NCBI GenBank assembly: GCA_003640385.1 | Contig: RCAB01000351.1 | Location: 1-64,000, forward strand | Reading direction: 5' to 3' | Source: Setaria digitata | Taxonomy: Eukaryota > Nematoda > Chromadorea > Rhabditida > Setariidae | DNA: 64,000 nucleotides | Shown here: positions 25,230 through 39,213 of the stretch, in pieces | How positions within the stretch are numbered: position 1 is the first letter of the stretch | Layout: each line of letters begins with the position of its first letter | Position numbers and translations under genes: made by a program | The notes under the pieces: generated by a model | Seen by the model: the letters and a program-made list of their open reading frames with translations, nothing else | What the model was told of the DNA's origin: nothing | Database searches by the model: none

Positions 25230-28200
25230 CAGTTATTTGCCTGATATTGATATCCTTCAAATCATTCATTTCATCATTATTATCTTTTCCACTTTCCCTA
25301 CCTTTTTTTTTTTTGAGCAGAATTTACAAATTTCAGTTCTTATTTATTGGAATTTCTGAAGCTGTCCTCCATTGTTTGAAAATTTCGTTCTTTTGTTTTA
25401 TTAAACGCTATTTTTGTCATTAAAATTTCCCTCTTTTCAAAATAAATATACAATGAGAAAGGGAAGAAGAAAGAAGAGAGAGAGTGGAAGAAGAAGAAAA
25501 TGATGAAAAATTGTCGTAAAAATAAAAAATAACATATGTAACTTATTTTTGTCATTGTTGTCTCTTTCTAAATGTTTCACTTAATGATTATATGAATCGA
25601 TTGATAAATGAAACCAATTGCTGTAGAAGAATGTATTTTAGTGATATCATATATCAGTTTGTATATCTCATAGGATTAGCTTAATCTTTTTTTCTCCTTT
25701 ATATCATCTTTTGCATTTTTCTAACCTTCTTTTTTTTTGCCTTTAACTTTTGCTATTCCCTCTTTCGTTCCGCTAATTTTTCGCTTTTTTTTTTTTTTTT
25801 AATTCAAAACAAGTGTTAACTTACCAAGCAAATAATGCAAGAATTCGTACAGCAAGACGACGATTGCTTATGTGTTAGTGATTTTGCCAAGATCCAACTA
25901 GACTCTTCTGTTGGATCGAACAAAACAACTTTAGAAATTAGCTCAAAAGTGCCTAGAACATATGTCGAGTGCATCATCATGCTTCTTTTTCAATTCCTTT
26001 CAAAATACTTTCATTATGAATTTTTAAGAAACTTCAGCAACGGTAGCAATAGCAAGAGCGGTAACAGCATCAACAATAATATAAATTGCAAGAGCAACAA
26101 TTAGAAATTCAGATAATTTGTGATTGTCAAGTCAAAAATTGAGATATTTAACATTAGCAAGAAACAGAAGTTGAATGGTATTTTCATTAGATTTTATTGG
26201 TTTTTTTTTTTTTTTTTTTCTTTTAACTCTACTCAAACTTCTAGTGTAATTTTCTTTTAAATATTTTCAAAAAAGAAAAAGGAAACGAAAGAGTGAGGGA
26301 AATTCATTGCCAATTAATGAGCAAGATTTAGCAGTTTATCAGAAGATTGGAATGAATTAAAGATTTTATTAAAATAAATGAACATAAAGCAAGATACAAA
26401 TTGGATACATCTACTTCCTTTTAAGCATCATTAAGTAGTAAGCATGTTGAGAATTGGTCAATAACTTTCCATAAAGCTTCAAAGTATCTCATTTTACACT
26501 TCATTACAACTTTATATATAAATAACTATCTCATTCTTTTCTTTTTATGCATTAATAGCAGTAGTTGAATAATTCACAAAGTTAATGAAAAAAACAAAAA
26601 AGAAAGAAAAAAATTGATCAAAATAATAAAATGGAGTGAATTATGATGGAAAGAGTAACGGTATACCAAATTTTTGATTCGTATTTTTAACCATAAATGC
26701 TTTTGTTCAAGGTAATAACAAATAATTCTAATAAGTAACACGCGAATTTATGATCTTAATAGCAATTATTTCAGCAAAGAAAAGATACTAAAGCAAAATA
26801 AATTAATTTAAAGTACTTATATACATTTCGTAAGTTTCATATCGAAACGAAAAGAATTCTTCCGCACATTATTTTTCGGTAAACATCTTATTTGTGAATA
26901 AAAGTGAGGTAAGAGGGTATTAATTTGGATATATGAAATCAGTCAATCAAAAAAATAACAAATAATTAAAAAATAAAAAGAAGAAAAAAAACAGCAAAAG
27001 AATTTTTTCAAGAAAATTTAAAATTTAAGTAAAATTTTTCTTTGTCTATGAAGAGAAATATTGTCCGTTAGTGGGTAATCAATTGACGAAAATCGTTTTA
27101 AAAATGTCATTTAAAACATTTCCTATTTTACAAATGACATTGTGGTAAGGAAGAGTGAAATTTCATAAAAATTCTCCTTACATGAATCATATCTTTCTTT
27201 ACAATGTTTAAAAAAAATTTTTTTTTTTTTCGTTTTCTTTAAAAATTCCATTTCTTCTGAGGCGGTTTCTCTTGGATAATTTTCCCTGAATAATGAATTT
27301 TATTCACCTAAATTGGATAACTGCTTTTTTTATTTTATTTCAAATAACATTGTTTAAGATTTAATTAAGCATACTGTGTTCTTTCAAATAAATATCCATC
27401 TTAAATTTTGCAAATCTTAAATTAAAGTCTTTTTACATCCAAAAAAATAAAATGTATTTACTTAATGGAATTTTCCTATTGCTTTCATTTCGCTCGAAAA
27501 TTCATTTTTTTTTTTTTTACCAGCGAACATTTTCGAAATTGCTAAAAGTTTATTTCCTTTCTTGTGCCATGCAAATAGCAAGCGACATATTTTAATATAA
27601 TTGTTCTAACAGATTTGTTTTTTTTTTTTTCATTCTTTTTTTCATTTCGACTGTAAATGATTTCAATTCAGCAGAAAATTCATTTGAATTTCATTGATAG
27701 AAGTTAAAATATCAAAAGCATTCAGTGTGACGATCAAAAAACAGTTTGCTTGCTATGTGTTGAAAGTTTTCTCGTAAAATATTATTTTTATCAGTTATTA
27801 ATTTTAATTTTTGCTTTTCAAGTAATGAAGCAATTGTACAAAAATATCTTGTTCAATGTATTCAAACTAAAAATGTTGACTGCAAAAAAAAAAAAAAAAA
27901 AAAAGCTGGAATTGTAAACAGCATTACCAATAAATGTCTATAATGAAATAATGATAAGAAGTTGGTTGATGGCATACCACAAAATTGAGCAGTTCAATTT
28001 GATTTTTTTCAATCAAATTTTTTTTCAAGAGAAAAAAAAAAGCAAAAAAATTTCAAAAAAAAAAAAAAAAGAGTTATTCAATTAGAAACATTAATCATAG
28101 AAATTTTGTTTAGGCAATGGCATTTTCAGTATCTCAATTTAATGAAAACTTAAAATACTAACTAACTGTTAAAAAAACAAAAATTATAAAAATTGATCGG

Positions 28201-31200
28201 AACGATCTACAAAATAGCATACCAAGTAAAATATTGATGAACAAAAATGTATATGGACACTGATTAATTTAATTATACCTAAAACTAAATTGAATTTAAC
28301 GACAGATTATGAAAGACAAAAAAAGAACATTACACGTGCTCAACGAAGGAAGACTAAAAATATAAAGTTAATGTATATTAACATATGATAATGTAAAAGA
28401 AATAATTAGCATATTTAATTATTGCTATTTTACTAATTACGGTTAAATTATTTTTGTCTCTTAGAAAGTGTAAGAAAAAAGTTTATTGTTTAAAATAATT
28501 GAGAAAAATTTGCCTTTTATAAATTAACTTCTGTTCTTTTTAACTTTTTCCAGCTTTCTGGAGAAAAAAATGATGAAGTAAATTTGAAAGTTTGAATAAA
28601 GTTAGAAAAAATTTTTGGACAATAATTCTTTATCAAATTAATGAAAAACACTTTATACTTTTTCTTTTTTTTTTTGTAATTTTAAAAAATTTTACGAATT
28701 TAAATAAGTTTCAACTATGCTGTATTATAATTTATTAATGTATGTTCATTAATATTACATAAATATATTTCTTTGCAATTTCCATGAGTGAAATTCTATT
28801 GAAATGTTTTGGTCTTAAAAGCACGAAATTTTCCAAATCCTGGTAAAGTTGTTCTTTTTTTTCTTTTTCTTTTTTTTTTGAAAGTTAATGCAAATATCAT
28901 AACCTTAAAGATTTCTTACCAATTTTACAAATTAATTAATTCCATGCAAGCTAAAAGCGTTGGAGATTAACGATTCGTCAAAGAATCCGTACAGTTATGG
29001 TATTTTTGTTAATTAAAGATAGTTCATGTGAGTTAATTGCAAATGAAAATTAAATTGTGCAGTATATTTGAATTAATTAACATCTTTTTAACATGAAGTA
29101 AAAGTTATCATTTCTTAAACAGCAATTTTTATTTTATAAAAGAACATTCTTTAATATTTTATCAAACTATTTTTAGATAATGAGATCACAATAATGGTTA
29201 AAAGTAATGGAATTTGAAGTGGCAATGTTTTATTGAATTCATTTTAACTTCCTACGCTTATCACCAAATTTTTCGAATGGATATCAAGCAGAAACTGATG
29301 CATCAGTTTAAAGCTGATAAATTGATATATTTGAGCCTCAAAGCTGATAAATTGATGCATTCGAGTTTCAGAGTATCAAAATAATGCTGATACTGCAATT
29401 TCACAATCAGTCTCGATGTTATTGTGGAATTTTCTTTGTTTTTATTAGCTAAATAATGCTGTTTCAAAAAGAAGCTAGGTAATTCAAACAATATTTCATC
29501 GAAATCAGTGTAATAATGACAAATTGAAAAATTTATCACACTTCTTGAGTACTGACTGCTAGCATTCATATAAACAATGCCTTATACGCACGTCTTATTA
29601 TTTGTAAAAAAAAATTGAAAATATATCAAAAATTAAAAATCACATTCTCTTTTTCACTATCGTATTTCATATATTAATTGATAATTTATTCATTTCATGT
29701 AATGATAAATATCCACCATGTATTGTGATTATTATTCCTTGTACTGTAGCAATAGTCAAAATTTATGTAAAGAAAATACTCCTGATTAATTTGAAATTTT
29801 TGTAAATTTCCATATCAGAGAAATTTCTCAAAAGAGTTGCTATTCTGAAGTGTTCTGTAAAGTGAAATGTTTTCATAAAGAATGGTGGAAGCTGTGACTT
29901 AAACTGAAATGTAATATTTAAAATTTTTTTTTTTCTTTCAGCAATCTAATCAATTTCCCTCATATATGACAAACATGGATAGAAAATTAAAGTGCAACAT
30001 TAATGACATATGTTTTTTGTCAACAAGTTTTTGAATAAAATATTTGACAAAACGAATCATTGACCATAATTCTGAATTAATGTGTTAATATGATAGCTTT
30101 TAATTGCAACGTTTGGGATTCTTTGTTAATTTTTATATTTTCCTGCTTGCCTACTCATACTACATATAATATAAGAAGTTTGTCATCTCTGACCTTAACT
30201 TTACTATTATCATCTTAAGTGTTATCAATGATCCAAATTTAACTTTTAGTATCATGCATAACATAGTGAACTCACTGTTCAGTCAATAAGATATATTATC
30301 ATATTGATGTGAATTTTCTTCACCTCTAAACATTTGCTAGCATCTCATCAAATGTAAACGAACAGCGAGAAACTTAATTATTTAAGACATATGTTAGTTA
30401 ATTGTTTGTTGTTTCAGTGACGGTTGTACTTTCATGTATGATGAATATTATGCCCAAAATAAAACAAACTGTCTCGAGCCATTGCGAGAGCGGTAAAATT
30501 TTGCCGACTTTTCTATATTTCTTCATTTATTTACAGCAACAAATTTGTTGGTTTTAAATGCCTTTTTTGATTCAGTTGTTTCCGCTTCTTATCAATTTGT
30601 CGGAATGCCTTTGTCGTGCCAACTTCTCCCTTTACTTTTCTTTTTTTGCTTCTTTTTTTTTAGTTTAAATTAACAAGCATTCTTTATGACTTGCTGCAAC
30701 TAATGTTTGTTGAAAAACTTGAATGAAATAATATCAAAAATAGAAAAAATCAGAAATCATCAGACAAATGCACATTACTTAGGTAAACAGTTGTACCCAA
30801 AAGTATTTCAATTCATTTCACAACTGACAATAAGCTGAAAAAAAAAAGACTATTCGATAAAGTGTGATTACTTTAATAATTAACTGACTGATTATTAATT
30901 TCGAAAATTAGTCCTATTTTTATTCTGCCCACATAATTATGTATGCATCACACAAAATGTTACCTAATTTTGCAGAACAGAATTTGCAAAATATTATCTT
31001 CCAAAATTAATTAGATATTATCCTATAGCTTGTAACTGGATGCTTCCTAAATTCTTCTGATTCTCGATCAGAAGCACACAATTAATCATTATTTTGGTTT
31101 ATCTTTTAGTCGGAAAATTTGATGAATTGTAAAAACAGTAATATTTAAACTTCTTCGATTAAATAAATGAATTAAATAAACGTACAAGTTATGACTATTT

Positions 31201-34200
31201 CAAAAAAAAAAAAAAAGTAAGCAAATAAATAAAACTAATCAGAATGAAAAAGAGCACTGAAATTTTAACAAGAACTGAAGAGAATTTTTCGTTCTCTTTT
31301 TTCAAATCATTATTTTCGCTCAGTGATATTACATCAACTGGCTTACATTTCTCCCATTAGAAGAAATGTTTTCATTCCTCAAACTTCATTTTGTTGTTAA
31401 ATTACACCTGCATCAATTATATATAACAAACACATTTGTATTGATTGAAAAGATATGCTTTCACTTGGGTAAAAGCTTTCAGCTCTTCAATACATAGCAG
31501 TATGATTTTCAAATAAATAATTATTATCCATGGGATATGTAAGTATCGAGTATATTAGTAACTTAATGAATGGTAAGCAAACTAATTGCACTACAGAAGT
31601 TTGCTTGTTAATTATAAAAAGTGAATGAAATATTTGGCTTTAAATATTGGCATCGGAATGAGCAATATAAGCAATTATTAAATGGAACATGGAGAAAGGA
31701 AATAGCTTACCTTGTATATGAATTCGAGTACTAAATTTATAAATAAGACATTCATCTAGGTAGTAAAAAAATTTTGGAAAATCTTCAGGGGAAAAAGTAA
31801 CTTTTCTCTAATCGAGCAACTAAACAGCTTTTGTTGTTTGCTTATAAATTAAGTAATCGTAATTAGAACCAAAAACTCGTAATTAAGGTCGTTAAATTAT
31901 GATTTTTAATTTTTTTCAAATGTAGTACAATTTGGCTTTCATCAAAATTAATCTTTTCAAAAATTCACTGCAATTAAAACAATGTCGTTTTCGAGTTCGC
32001 AACCTCTTTTTTTCTTCGTTTCTTTTTTTAACTAATGATGGCATTTTTAACATCAAGAAAATTAAGCAAGAATTTCCGATACACATGATATATAAGAATG
32101 ATTAAAAGATTACTTTCAAATTAATTTCCAAATGAATGTTTGCATAATATCATAAAATAAAATTTATGGGACATTATACTTAAACGAATAAAGCATAAAT
32201 GATAACGATGATAATAAATGTAATAAAACTGAAACAAATGGCAAAAATTTTGCAAATGTAATAATGAAATAATATAAAGGATAAATTTTTGATAACCAAA
32301 AATTTATCCGAAATATTATGACCGATAATTTAGGAGTGATATGTTATAAGAAAAAAAACAAACAGCTGAATGGTACATTAACATTGTTCTATCAATCAAA
32401 ATATTTTATCATAAATTTCCAGAATTTAGAGTTTAGTAAAAATAAATTCGAGATTAAATTCTTTAGTCAAATTAATTGCAAGTCTTTAAACATCTAGTTT
32501 TTATAGTTCTTGAATAAGCTAGCCACCATTACTCTGCATAGTTTGTTATTTGAAGTAAAATTAACAAAGATGATTTACGAAATTGCTCTCATTCCTCTAT
32601 CGACTTATACTTCATCAACATTCGATTATGTGATAAGTTGACCTAAAATGCTGGTAAGAAAATATACAGATTGATATTTTGTAATTTTCTGTCCAATTAT
32701 GTAAGGTGAAAAAAAAAAGAAAGAATAAAGCGAGATAATTTGAAACTAATGTTTATTTATTTATATGCAATAGGTAATTTAAAGTTTCAATTATATACAT
32801 CAGCTTTGAACTGTCTGCTTTTTTATTCCAAAAAGGTTCTGAATAAACATTTAGTTCAATAAACAAATAATATATATTAAAAGATAAACATATTGTCCAT
32901 AAACGTTTCGATGCTACAACAACATTTTATTAGTATTGATTAAATATGTTAGTGAGAATATCTTCAACCAATTAATTTTTCTCAAGTTCATAAGTTTTCC
33001 ATGCATCTTCTACTGTAATGTAATCTCTTTTTTTTTTTTCTATGAATCTTCCACTTATAAGTTCTTGTTTTTCGGGGGGAAAAAAAAAGCAAAATATGGA
33101 AGTAGATCTAATTTTGTTCTTAAAAAAAAGAACTTGTAAATTTTCGTTTTTTTTTTTTTTAATTTTTAAAGAAAGCACTCTTATGTATAATATAGTTTGT
33201 TAAACTCGAATGGCATAAGCAAAATATATTGAAGATGATATAAACTGATTCAACAACTCTACAATATTTAATTCCGTCAACAAACAATATATATATACAT
33301 TATATATATGTGTTAATTTGCATCGAATATTGGAATTTTATAGTTTATAGGAAAATTCCATCATGATATTAATACTTTTATATGTTTCATCTTTTCCTTA
33401 ATTATTTATAAGAGGAATGAAATTCTTCGTTTCATTGAGTTAATTGAACTATTTATTGCTAAATAAACTTTGGCTTATATCTTCTTGCTTGCATTACATA
33501 AATTATATTTACTTTGCTAATTTTTTCTACACTAAAATATCATGGTCGTTTACTTATAAATACAAAATTAGTTAAGCTTTCAGCAAAATTATTAATATTT
33601 TATGTGAGAGACACTAAATGTTAAATAGTAGTAATAATGATGGGGCTCGACATATTTATAGAAATAATGGATAATTTTGTAAATAAATGCAACCATGTGG
33701 CTTTTTTTATATATTTATGAAAAGCAGGACAAAGCTTTATAAAATTTCAATAAAACAAATATATTTTAAACCATCAATTTATTATTGCTATAAATAATTT
33801 AAATTTTATCATCGACAAATTAAAATTTTGCTACCACAATTTCTCCATTAAAATTTATTGCAGTGTATCGATGTTCAATACAGCATTATTTCGATCTGAA
33901 TAACAATAACAAGTTATTTAGTAAAATATCCATTCACATTTCGTTAAATTATTTGAATCAGTGGAAAAGATCAATCTCACACATCATACAACAATGTCAT
34001 TTCAACATTAGCAACGTGAATTTAGACGCTTAATTGTTTCCATTTAATAAAAGAATTAATTATTACACGAAATGTTTTTGCATTAAATCATTTGAATCCA
34101 TAATCTTCATCATACATACTACCATGTTTAAGAATCTGCAAATTAACTCATCTGAGCAAAATGGAATCAGGTGCAACAATTAGACAATAATACTTTATCT

Positions 34201-34868
34201 CGTGAATAATCAAGCTCATCCTAATTATTATTCATTTCACGCTAATTACATTCTTCCATGATAAAATTAATTTTTGATTCATTACCAAAAGTTTAGATTG
34301 AGTAATTGAGCAAATCACTAAATTGGCTGCTCAGCAATTCATCACAATCATTAATAGCAACTTATCTAGCAAGCCATATTTTGCATTGATCAGTGCTGCA
34401 ACAGCACAGGAATAACTTGATACGAACGATTGCTTTCGGTAATTAAAGTATGTTAAATCGAATTTTAAGTCTGTTTAGATTAATGGTGTGTTCGGCGAGG
34501 TTGTACGGGCTTTTTTTGTTTTGTTAAAATGGCTGTGTGTTATTTAAAAAGGTTTTCCAGATATAGCACAGGAATATCTTAAAGTAGTATAAGGTCAGTA
34601 GAGAATTATTGCGGATAAAATTTTCATCAACTTTTTAAATTAAAAATTTTTTTATCAAAAAAATTTGGGAGTATTTAGAAAAAATTAAACTGTATGAATA
34701 GATGTGATTTGTTTTGAAAAATTTGTAGATTGTTGCAGAAGTGATCATTTGTTATGATATTTCAGTTTTTTCATCCTGTACAGTACGTACTGCTGTTGAT
34801 AAGTCATATAGTTAACTACTACTGCCTGTAATATCGTTTTTTGTATTTCGTACTTCACTACTGCTAAC
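25230..34868. other. Gene-poor intergenic region between KCC and twinfilin
   Basis: About 9.6 kb between two divergently transcribed genes. Strongly A+T rich with frequent homopolymers. I see no exon chain with consistent phase on either strand; open frames here are short and low complexity. One tandem 30-nt duplication is at 29310-29369. The region must contain the promoters of twinfilin (toward 34800) and probably of the upstream KCC isoform (above 25230), but no element can be named. Confidence 0.55.
29310..29369. repeat. Two 30-nt tandem units
   Basis: Unit 1 (29310-29339) and unit 2 (29340-29369) both begin AAAGCTGATAAATTGAT and diverge slightly at their ends. The duplication produces a spurious repeated peptide in a minus-strand open frame. 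Confidence 0.8.
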
Positions 34869-37807
34869 ATGGCTTGTCAATCCGGTATTCGAGGTTCGAT
34901 TTTCTCTCCCATATTCAATTATTTATTTTAAGCTTTGTGACAGTTAGTAACCCGAGAAATGCCTATTCTGCAGCTTTCACTACATTATGTAGGAGTTGCA
35001 GTTTGGTGGGCTCGTAAAAAAAACTCTAAGGTTGAGATTTCTGATTTGTGCTGGCTAGAACTGACTAACATTCTCTTGATTATCTATGGTGTTTTTTCAG
35101 CTAGTGACAAATTGCTCAGGTTTTTCAATGAATGCAAGTCCGGGAAGATAAGACTCGCGAAGGTCGTTGTTAAAAATGGTACCGACTTTTGATGGATTTT
35201 TTTCTGTTTGAGAAGAAGAAAATTTAAAATAATAGCAGTCACCTGACTCTCTGTAATAATTGATATACATTTTCGATAGAACTGATGGATTAGAATTGAA
35301 TGGAGGTAGTTCAAATCAACAAATGTGTTTTAACTCTGTATGTTCTGCAGGCAGACCTTAGCATCATAAACAAAAACACAGGCATTTTCGATTGCGATTA
35401 AAGGGACTTTTTCAAAACTTATCATTAGGTTCAAAAATTACTAGGAATATTCTCTCCGGTTTACTTTACTTCATTTTTTACTTTTCCTGTTCTGCGTAGT
35501 TTAATCTATCAAGTCTGACTAGTGTGAGTAATTGATTTCAGAAGAACTATGTGTTAATTTCCAAAGTAAAGGTACAGCTGATTGGCGTGCAGACTTTAAA
35601 CGTCATTTGCCAGATTGTATTGATGCGTTTGAGCCATGTTACGTGTTGTTCCGAATTGACGAACCGAACGGTTGGATTCTTATGAGGTCTGTCATTATAC
35701 CTGGTAATTTAGCTGGTTATGTAAATGAATAATGAACAAAATATCGCTAGTAACATAAACACAGCTCAATAAATTGTTTTTTGTGGATGATTTGTATGGT
35801 TTTTGACAGGGCTACGGTATTTTCTGAGAAATTTCTGTGCCTCACTTTCCTGACCTTGAGTAAAATTGCATTGTATCTATATTAATGAGATACGCATAAG
35901 TTTAATTAGCTTCATAAAACACTACTTATAACTGTAAGCGTACTTTAGCTTCGCCGATGATCGTGCTCCTGTTCGTGAGAAAATGGTTTTCGCTGCTACA
36001 TGGGCTACTTTTAAGTCGGAATTCGGACAATCTAATATTAGGTATCGAATTTGACTTTGTTTTTACGCAGTGTTTTTTGGAACTGAATATTGATCCTTAA
36101 ACTCCTCTTTTTCTGAAACTAATAGTGGTTATAATATCTGCCGTTCAACTAATTAGTTCACTGTAAGGTCATCAACAATTATCTAGTTCTCTTTTTTAAA
36201 ACCCAGATACGAATATCATGTGACAGACAAAAAAGATATGACATTGGAAGCGTTCGAGAAGTGGCTTTCGACTAGGGAAGACCCTGGTCCTATGTCAGAG
36301 CTTGAAAAAGAATTTTACAGTGCGCATCAGGAACTCAAAATTATCGCTCCATCAGTTGTTGCGGCACAGACTGTGAGAGGTAACTGATAATAAGCTAGAA
36401 TTTTCTTTTAATTCCGTCTTTCGAGAAAGAACTGTTCTGAATACCAGGTAAAACTCAACATTTGTATAGTCGATTTAGTGTGATGAGAACTGCATCCTCT
36501 CAAAACTGTATTTGTTTAAGACTGAAACAGTCATTTTCTTCTATCCAGTTCAGAATGCTTCTTAATCGTGTAGTTCGTAAGAATTCTGATTTATTTAACT
36601 TATCTGTGCATGTTTTTAGGTGTTTTCTTTCCTGTAGACCAAGATGCTGAAGAGGAATTGCGGAAGTTAGCTAGCCATACAGTGAATTATGTTCAACTAG
36701 CTGTTGATACACTCAATGAAGCAATCAAGCTGGAGTCTTCAAAAACGTCGATCTCCCCCGAGCAATTGAATGAAGTAACTAGTCCCACTTTTCTTCAATC
36801 ACCCAGTCTTGTTTTTATCTTGGCCTAAATCGACTACATTGGTATAATCTGATTTGAATGATTAATAACAAATGATTTTCTGAAAAACATAATTTTCTTC
36901 CAAAACTATGAACCAATGTTTCATATCAGCAATATTATCGAATATAGTTTTTTTCTCTAGCGGTTCGTGTTCTGGGTTAATGCGTTAGATTCATAAATTG
37001 TTTCATTTGAAATCACATTACACTGAATTACCCAACGTTTTGTACCTTTATAAAAGTGTTTTCCTTTTTCAGATTATACCTCGGGACAAACCGCGGTACC
37101 ATTTCTATCGGTTCTGTCACAAGTACAATAATCAGGATTACGACAGTTTATGTTAGTTTGCATTCCATAAAGCTACTCCAGAAATGCGAAGACTTTTATA
37201 AATTTGCTTTGGATGTTAAAATTCAAAAAGTTCCATGTCATTTTTTTCTTTTTAATTATTATGATTCTTTTTTCATATGCTTTATTCGTAATGGTTGTGA
37301 GCTTTTACAGTTTTCATCTATTCGATGCCTTCTTCGGGCTGTACAATCAAGGAACGAATGCTCTATTCGAGCTGCAAACAGCCATTTTTACAGGCTGCTT
37401 TGTCTACCGCAAATCTTCGTCCCGACAAGAAGGTTTTGGCTTTCAAATATTTGGAAATTATTCAGATTAGAATTGGCAAGCTAGTCGTCAGATATTTGAG
37501 AGTGATAGCGGATGGTAATGCTCGAAAAGTGTTAGAACTTGTTCCTGTTGTATGAAGCAATGATGAATATGGACATATTATTTGTATATGGATAACTGCA
37601 TTGCTTTATTTAGCTATCCTATTATTGAACGTGCAGAAAACATGTAATTTCTTCTTGCAGATAGAAATTGATAGCAAAGAAAAGTTGTCATCAGATATTC
37701 TAATTGATTACACTCATCCAACTCTACAAGTCAAAGAAAAAAGTTTTGCAAAACCGCCAGGACCATCGCAAAGAGGAACGCGACGTGTTACTAAAGCGGC
37801 TGGCTAA
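34869..37807 (+). CDS. twf: Twinfilin (two-ADF-H-domain actin-binding protein), complete, 9 exons
   Basis: Cytoplasmic actin-monomer and barbed-end binding protein of the ADF/cofilin superfamily that controls filament turnover. Exons: 34869-34893, 35101-35178, 35542-35686, 35949-36041, 36207-36379, 36620-36774, 37073-37151, 37311-37432, 37661-37807; phases all join, giving 338 aa, close to the family's ~350. It starts [24 protein letters not shown], as twinfilins do. The first ADF-H domain covers about residues 1-140 ([28 protein letters not shown]). The second covers about 175-310 ([45 protein letters not shown]). The conserved tail KSFAKPPGP, which binds capping protein in this family, is followed by basic residues and the stop. 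The neighbour KCC is divergent and far upstream. No frameshift or missing segment is seen. Symbol by family; the C. elegans orthologue is twf-2. Confidence 0.95.
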
Positions 37808-38181
37808 TATATTGAGCTTCTCTTGATTTATGTGACGTAAAGATTTGTTTCTGTAGCTTTTATTTCCTGCTTTCCGCAAAACCACTGTATATTACAGCTC
37901 GTTATTCGTGGTTCTTACATATTTATATATTATATGCAGCTTAGCTGATAACGCCACACTGACTAAAAGAGTATGGAATTCCAAATTTTTTTCTTTTGTT
38001 TTTGTAAAATTCTTTGCAAGATTTTGTATGAATCATTTTCTAGTTTTTTTCTTTTTTTTCTAGTTCAATATAGATGCTGTAAATGGTATTCCGTCCCACA
38101 CTAGGGCATTCTCCCTTAATTATCTGTTAAATCCTGTTGAAGCAGATGTTGCATTTAAACTTTTTTTTATGTCATATTTCA

Positions 38182-38337
38182 ACTGAAATGTGATGAATGA
38201 TGAAAGGTTTGAGGACCGTTAAAAAAATGGTCATCAAGCCTGCTTGGACTTTCACTGTGATCTCGATATCGTTGAGATGTGCCCACATGGTGCATGTGGC
38301 CTGGACTGTACTTATATATATCACCTTCCAAAAACTA
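38182..38337 (-). CDS. Possible alternative last exon of the orphan 754-aa gene
   Basis: Following a good acceptor (TTTCTAG), a frame open from its first codon encodes FLEGDIYKYSPGHMHHVG and on through SQRYRDHSESPSRLDDHF to a stop at about 38182, 51 residues. The first codon is in phase 0. Exon 7 of the upstream minus-strand gene also ends in phase 0, so skipping exon 8 would join in frame (...HAEMSE|FLEGD). The residue make-up (Tyr, His, Ser, Arg rich, hydrophilic) resembles the rest of that protein. It could instead be a chance frame; the plus strand is also open here. Confidence 0.35.
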
Positions 38338-39102
38338 GAAATATCGTTACAGTAAGCGTATTATTGGTAAGGGAATACATCTTTTAGATAATGTCTGAGA
38401 TTTGAATCTTATTATAGTTAGCAGTGTTATGAAAATTACGAAACATTTTGTACCTGACCTAGGGGTATCAGGCAGTTCAATGAATTTTTACCACATATTT
38501 TACTTCCTGCTCATTTCATCAGACAAATTATCAGAGCAGTTCTTGTCATTACTTCCATGTTGCAATTTTTCTATCTCATTCTGCTTTCAAAATCATTTTT
38601 TATACTTTTATATTTCTGAGTCAAAATTGTAAATTGGTATTGGTATAGGGCTGTGTTGGCATAGCCACAGCCATACCATATTATGGTACTTTGCTCGAGT
38701 ATTTGATTTTCTTTGTGATAGATTCAGTTGTTGGGAATATGATTTTCTTAGGTTATTATGCTTTATTTTGAAATGTTTTAGTCTGTCTTTGGAAATAATA
38801 AAAGCTTGGCGAGATTTTGGTGTATGAATGATAACACTGCAAGAGATCTCATATTGACATTATCTTAATTGCCTAATGCTGAATAAAGTAGAGAATGTGC
38901 CAAGTCAAGCGGTGTGTAATTTTTTTTTTTGTAAAATTTTCAAATTGATTAGTGGTTGCGAAATTTAGCAAATTAGAGGAAGCATTACAGCTGATATCAT
39001 AAATTGGATAGGTTTTTACATTATGCATAAGGAAGAAATTCGAAGCCTGTTTATTATTAGTTGATTTACAGCATGAAGGCTTTTTATATTTTACTTTACA
39101 GA

Positions 39103-39213
39103 GCAGAAATTGAGCGATGTGAAAGCAAATATACGGAAGGGACTAGCAGCAGCTTATCTGACTAATGAAGGCAATATTAAAAAAGCAAGCATGATGAAGA
39201 AGATTGGAAGGTA
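39103..39213 (+). other. Orphan exon-like block
   Basis: A block less A+T rich than its surroundings follows TTTACAG. In one frame it encodes QKLSDVKANIRKGLAAAYLT and further basic residues, ending IGR and a TAG that is also part of a GTAG. It looks like an internal or last exon, but I find no partner exon in phase on the plus strand and do not recognise the peptide. It could be a 3' UTR segment of twinfilin or a small unlinked gene. Confidence 0.2.

Noticed and set aside
25830..25990. Minus-strand block ending TGCTTG|GTAAGTT as another KCC first exon
   Set aside because: Its open frame ends in phase 0 and KCC exon 2 needs one overhanging base; the frame giving that overhang has stops and no ATG. 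An untranslated exon cannot be excluded.
25835..26104. Plus-strand 89-codon frame ending in Asn/Ser repeats
   Set aside because: No start or splice context, low-complexity end; probably chance.
29303..29569. Minus-strand 88-codon frame
   Set aside because: C-terminal repetition comes from a 30-nt tandem duplication; the rest is A+T-rich noise.
33619..33675. Short plus-strand frame MLNSSNNDGARHIYRNNG
   Set aside because: Only 18 codons, no acceptor or partner exon found.
34880..34915. GGTTCGATT resembling a tRNA T-loop
   Set aside because: Overlaps the twinfilin first exon/donor and shows no acceptor stem or anticodon arm.
38202..38360. Plus-strand open frames over 38202-38360 with Cys-containing peptide
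   Set aside because: The Cys-rich frame has a stop just upstream and no partner exon; the minus-strand reading fits a neighbouring gene in phase and is preferred.
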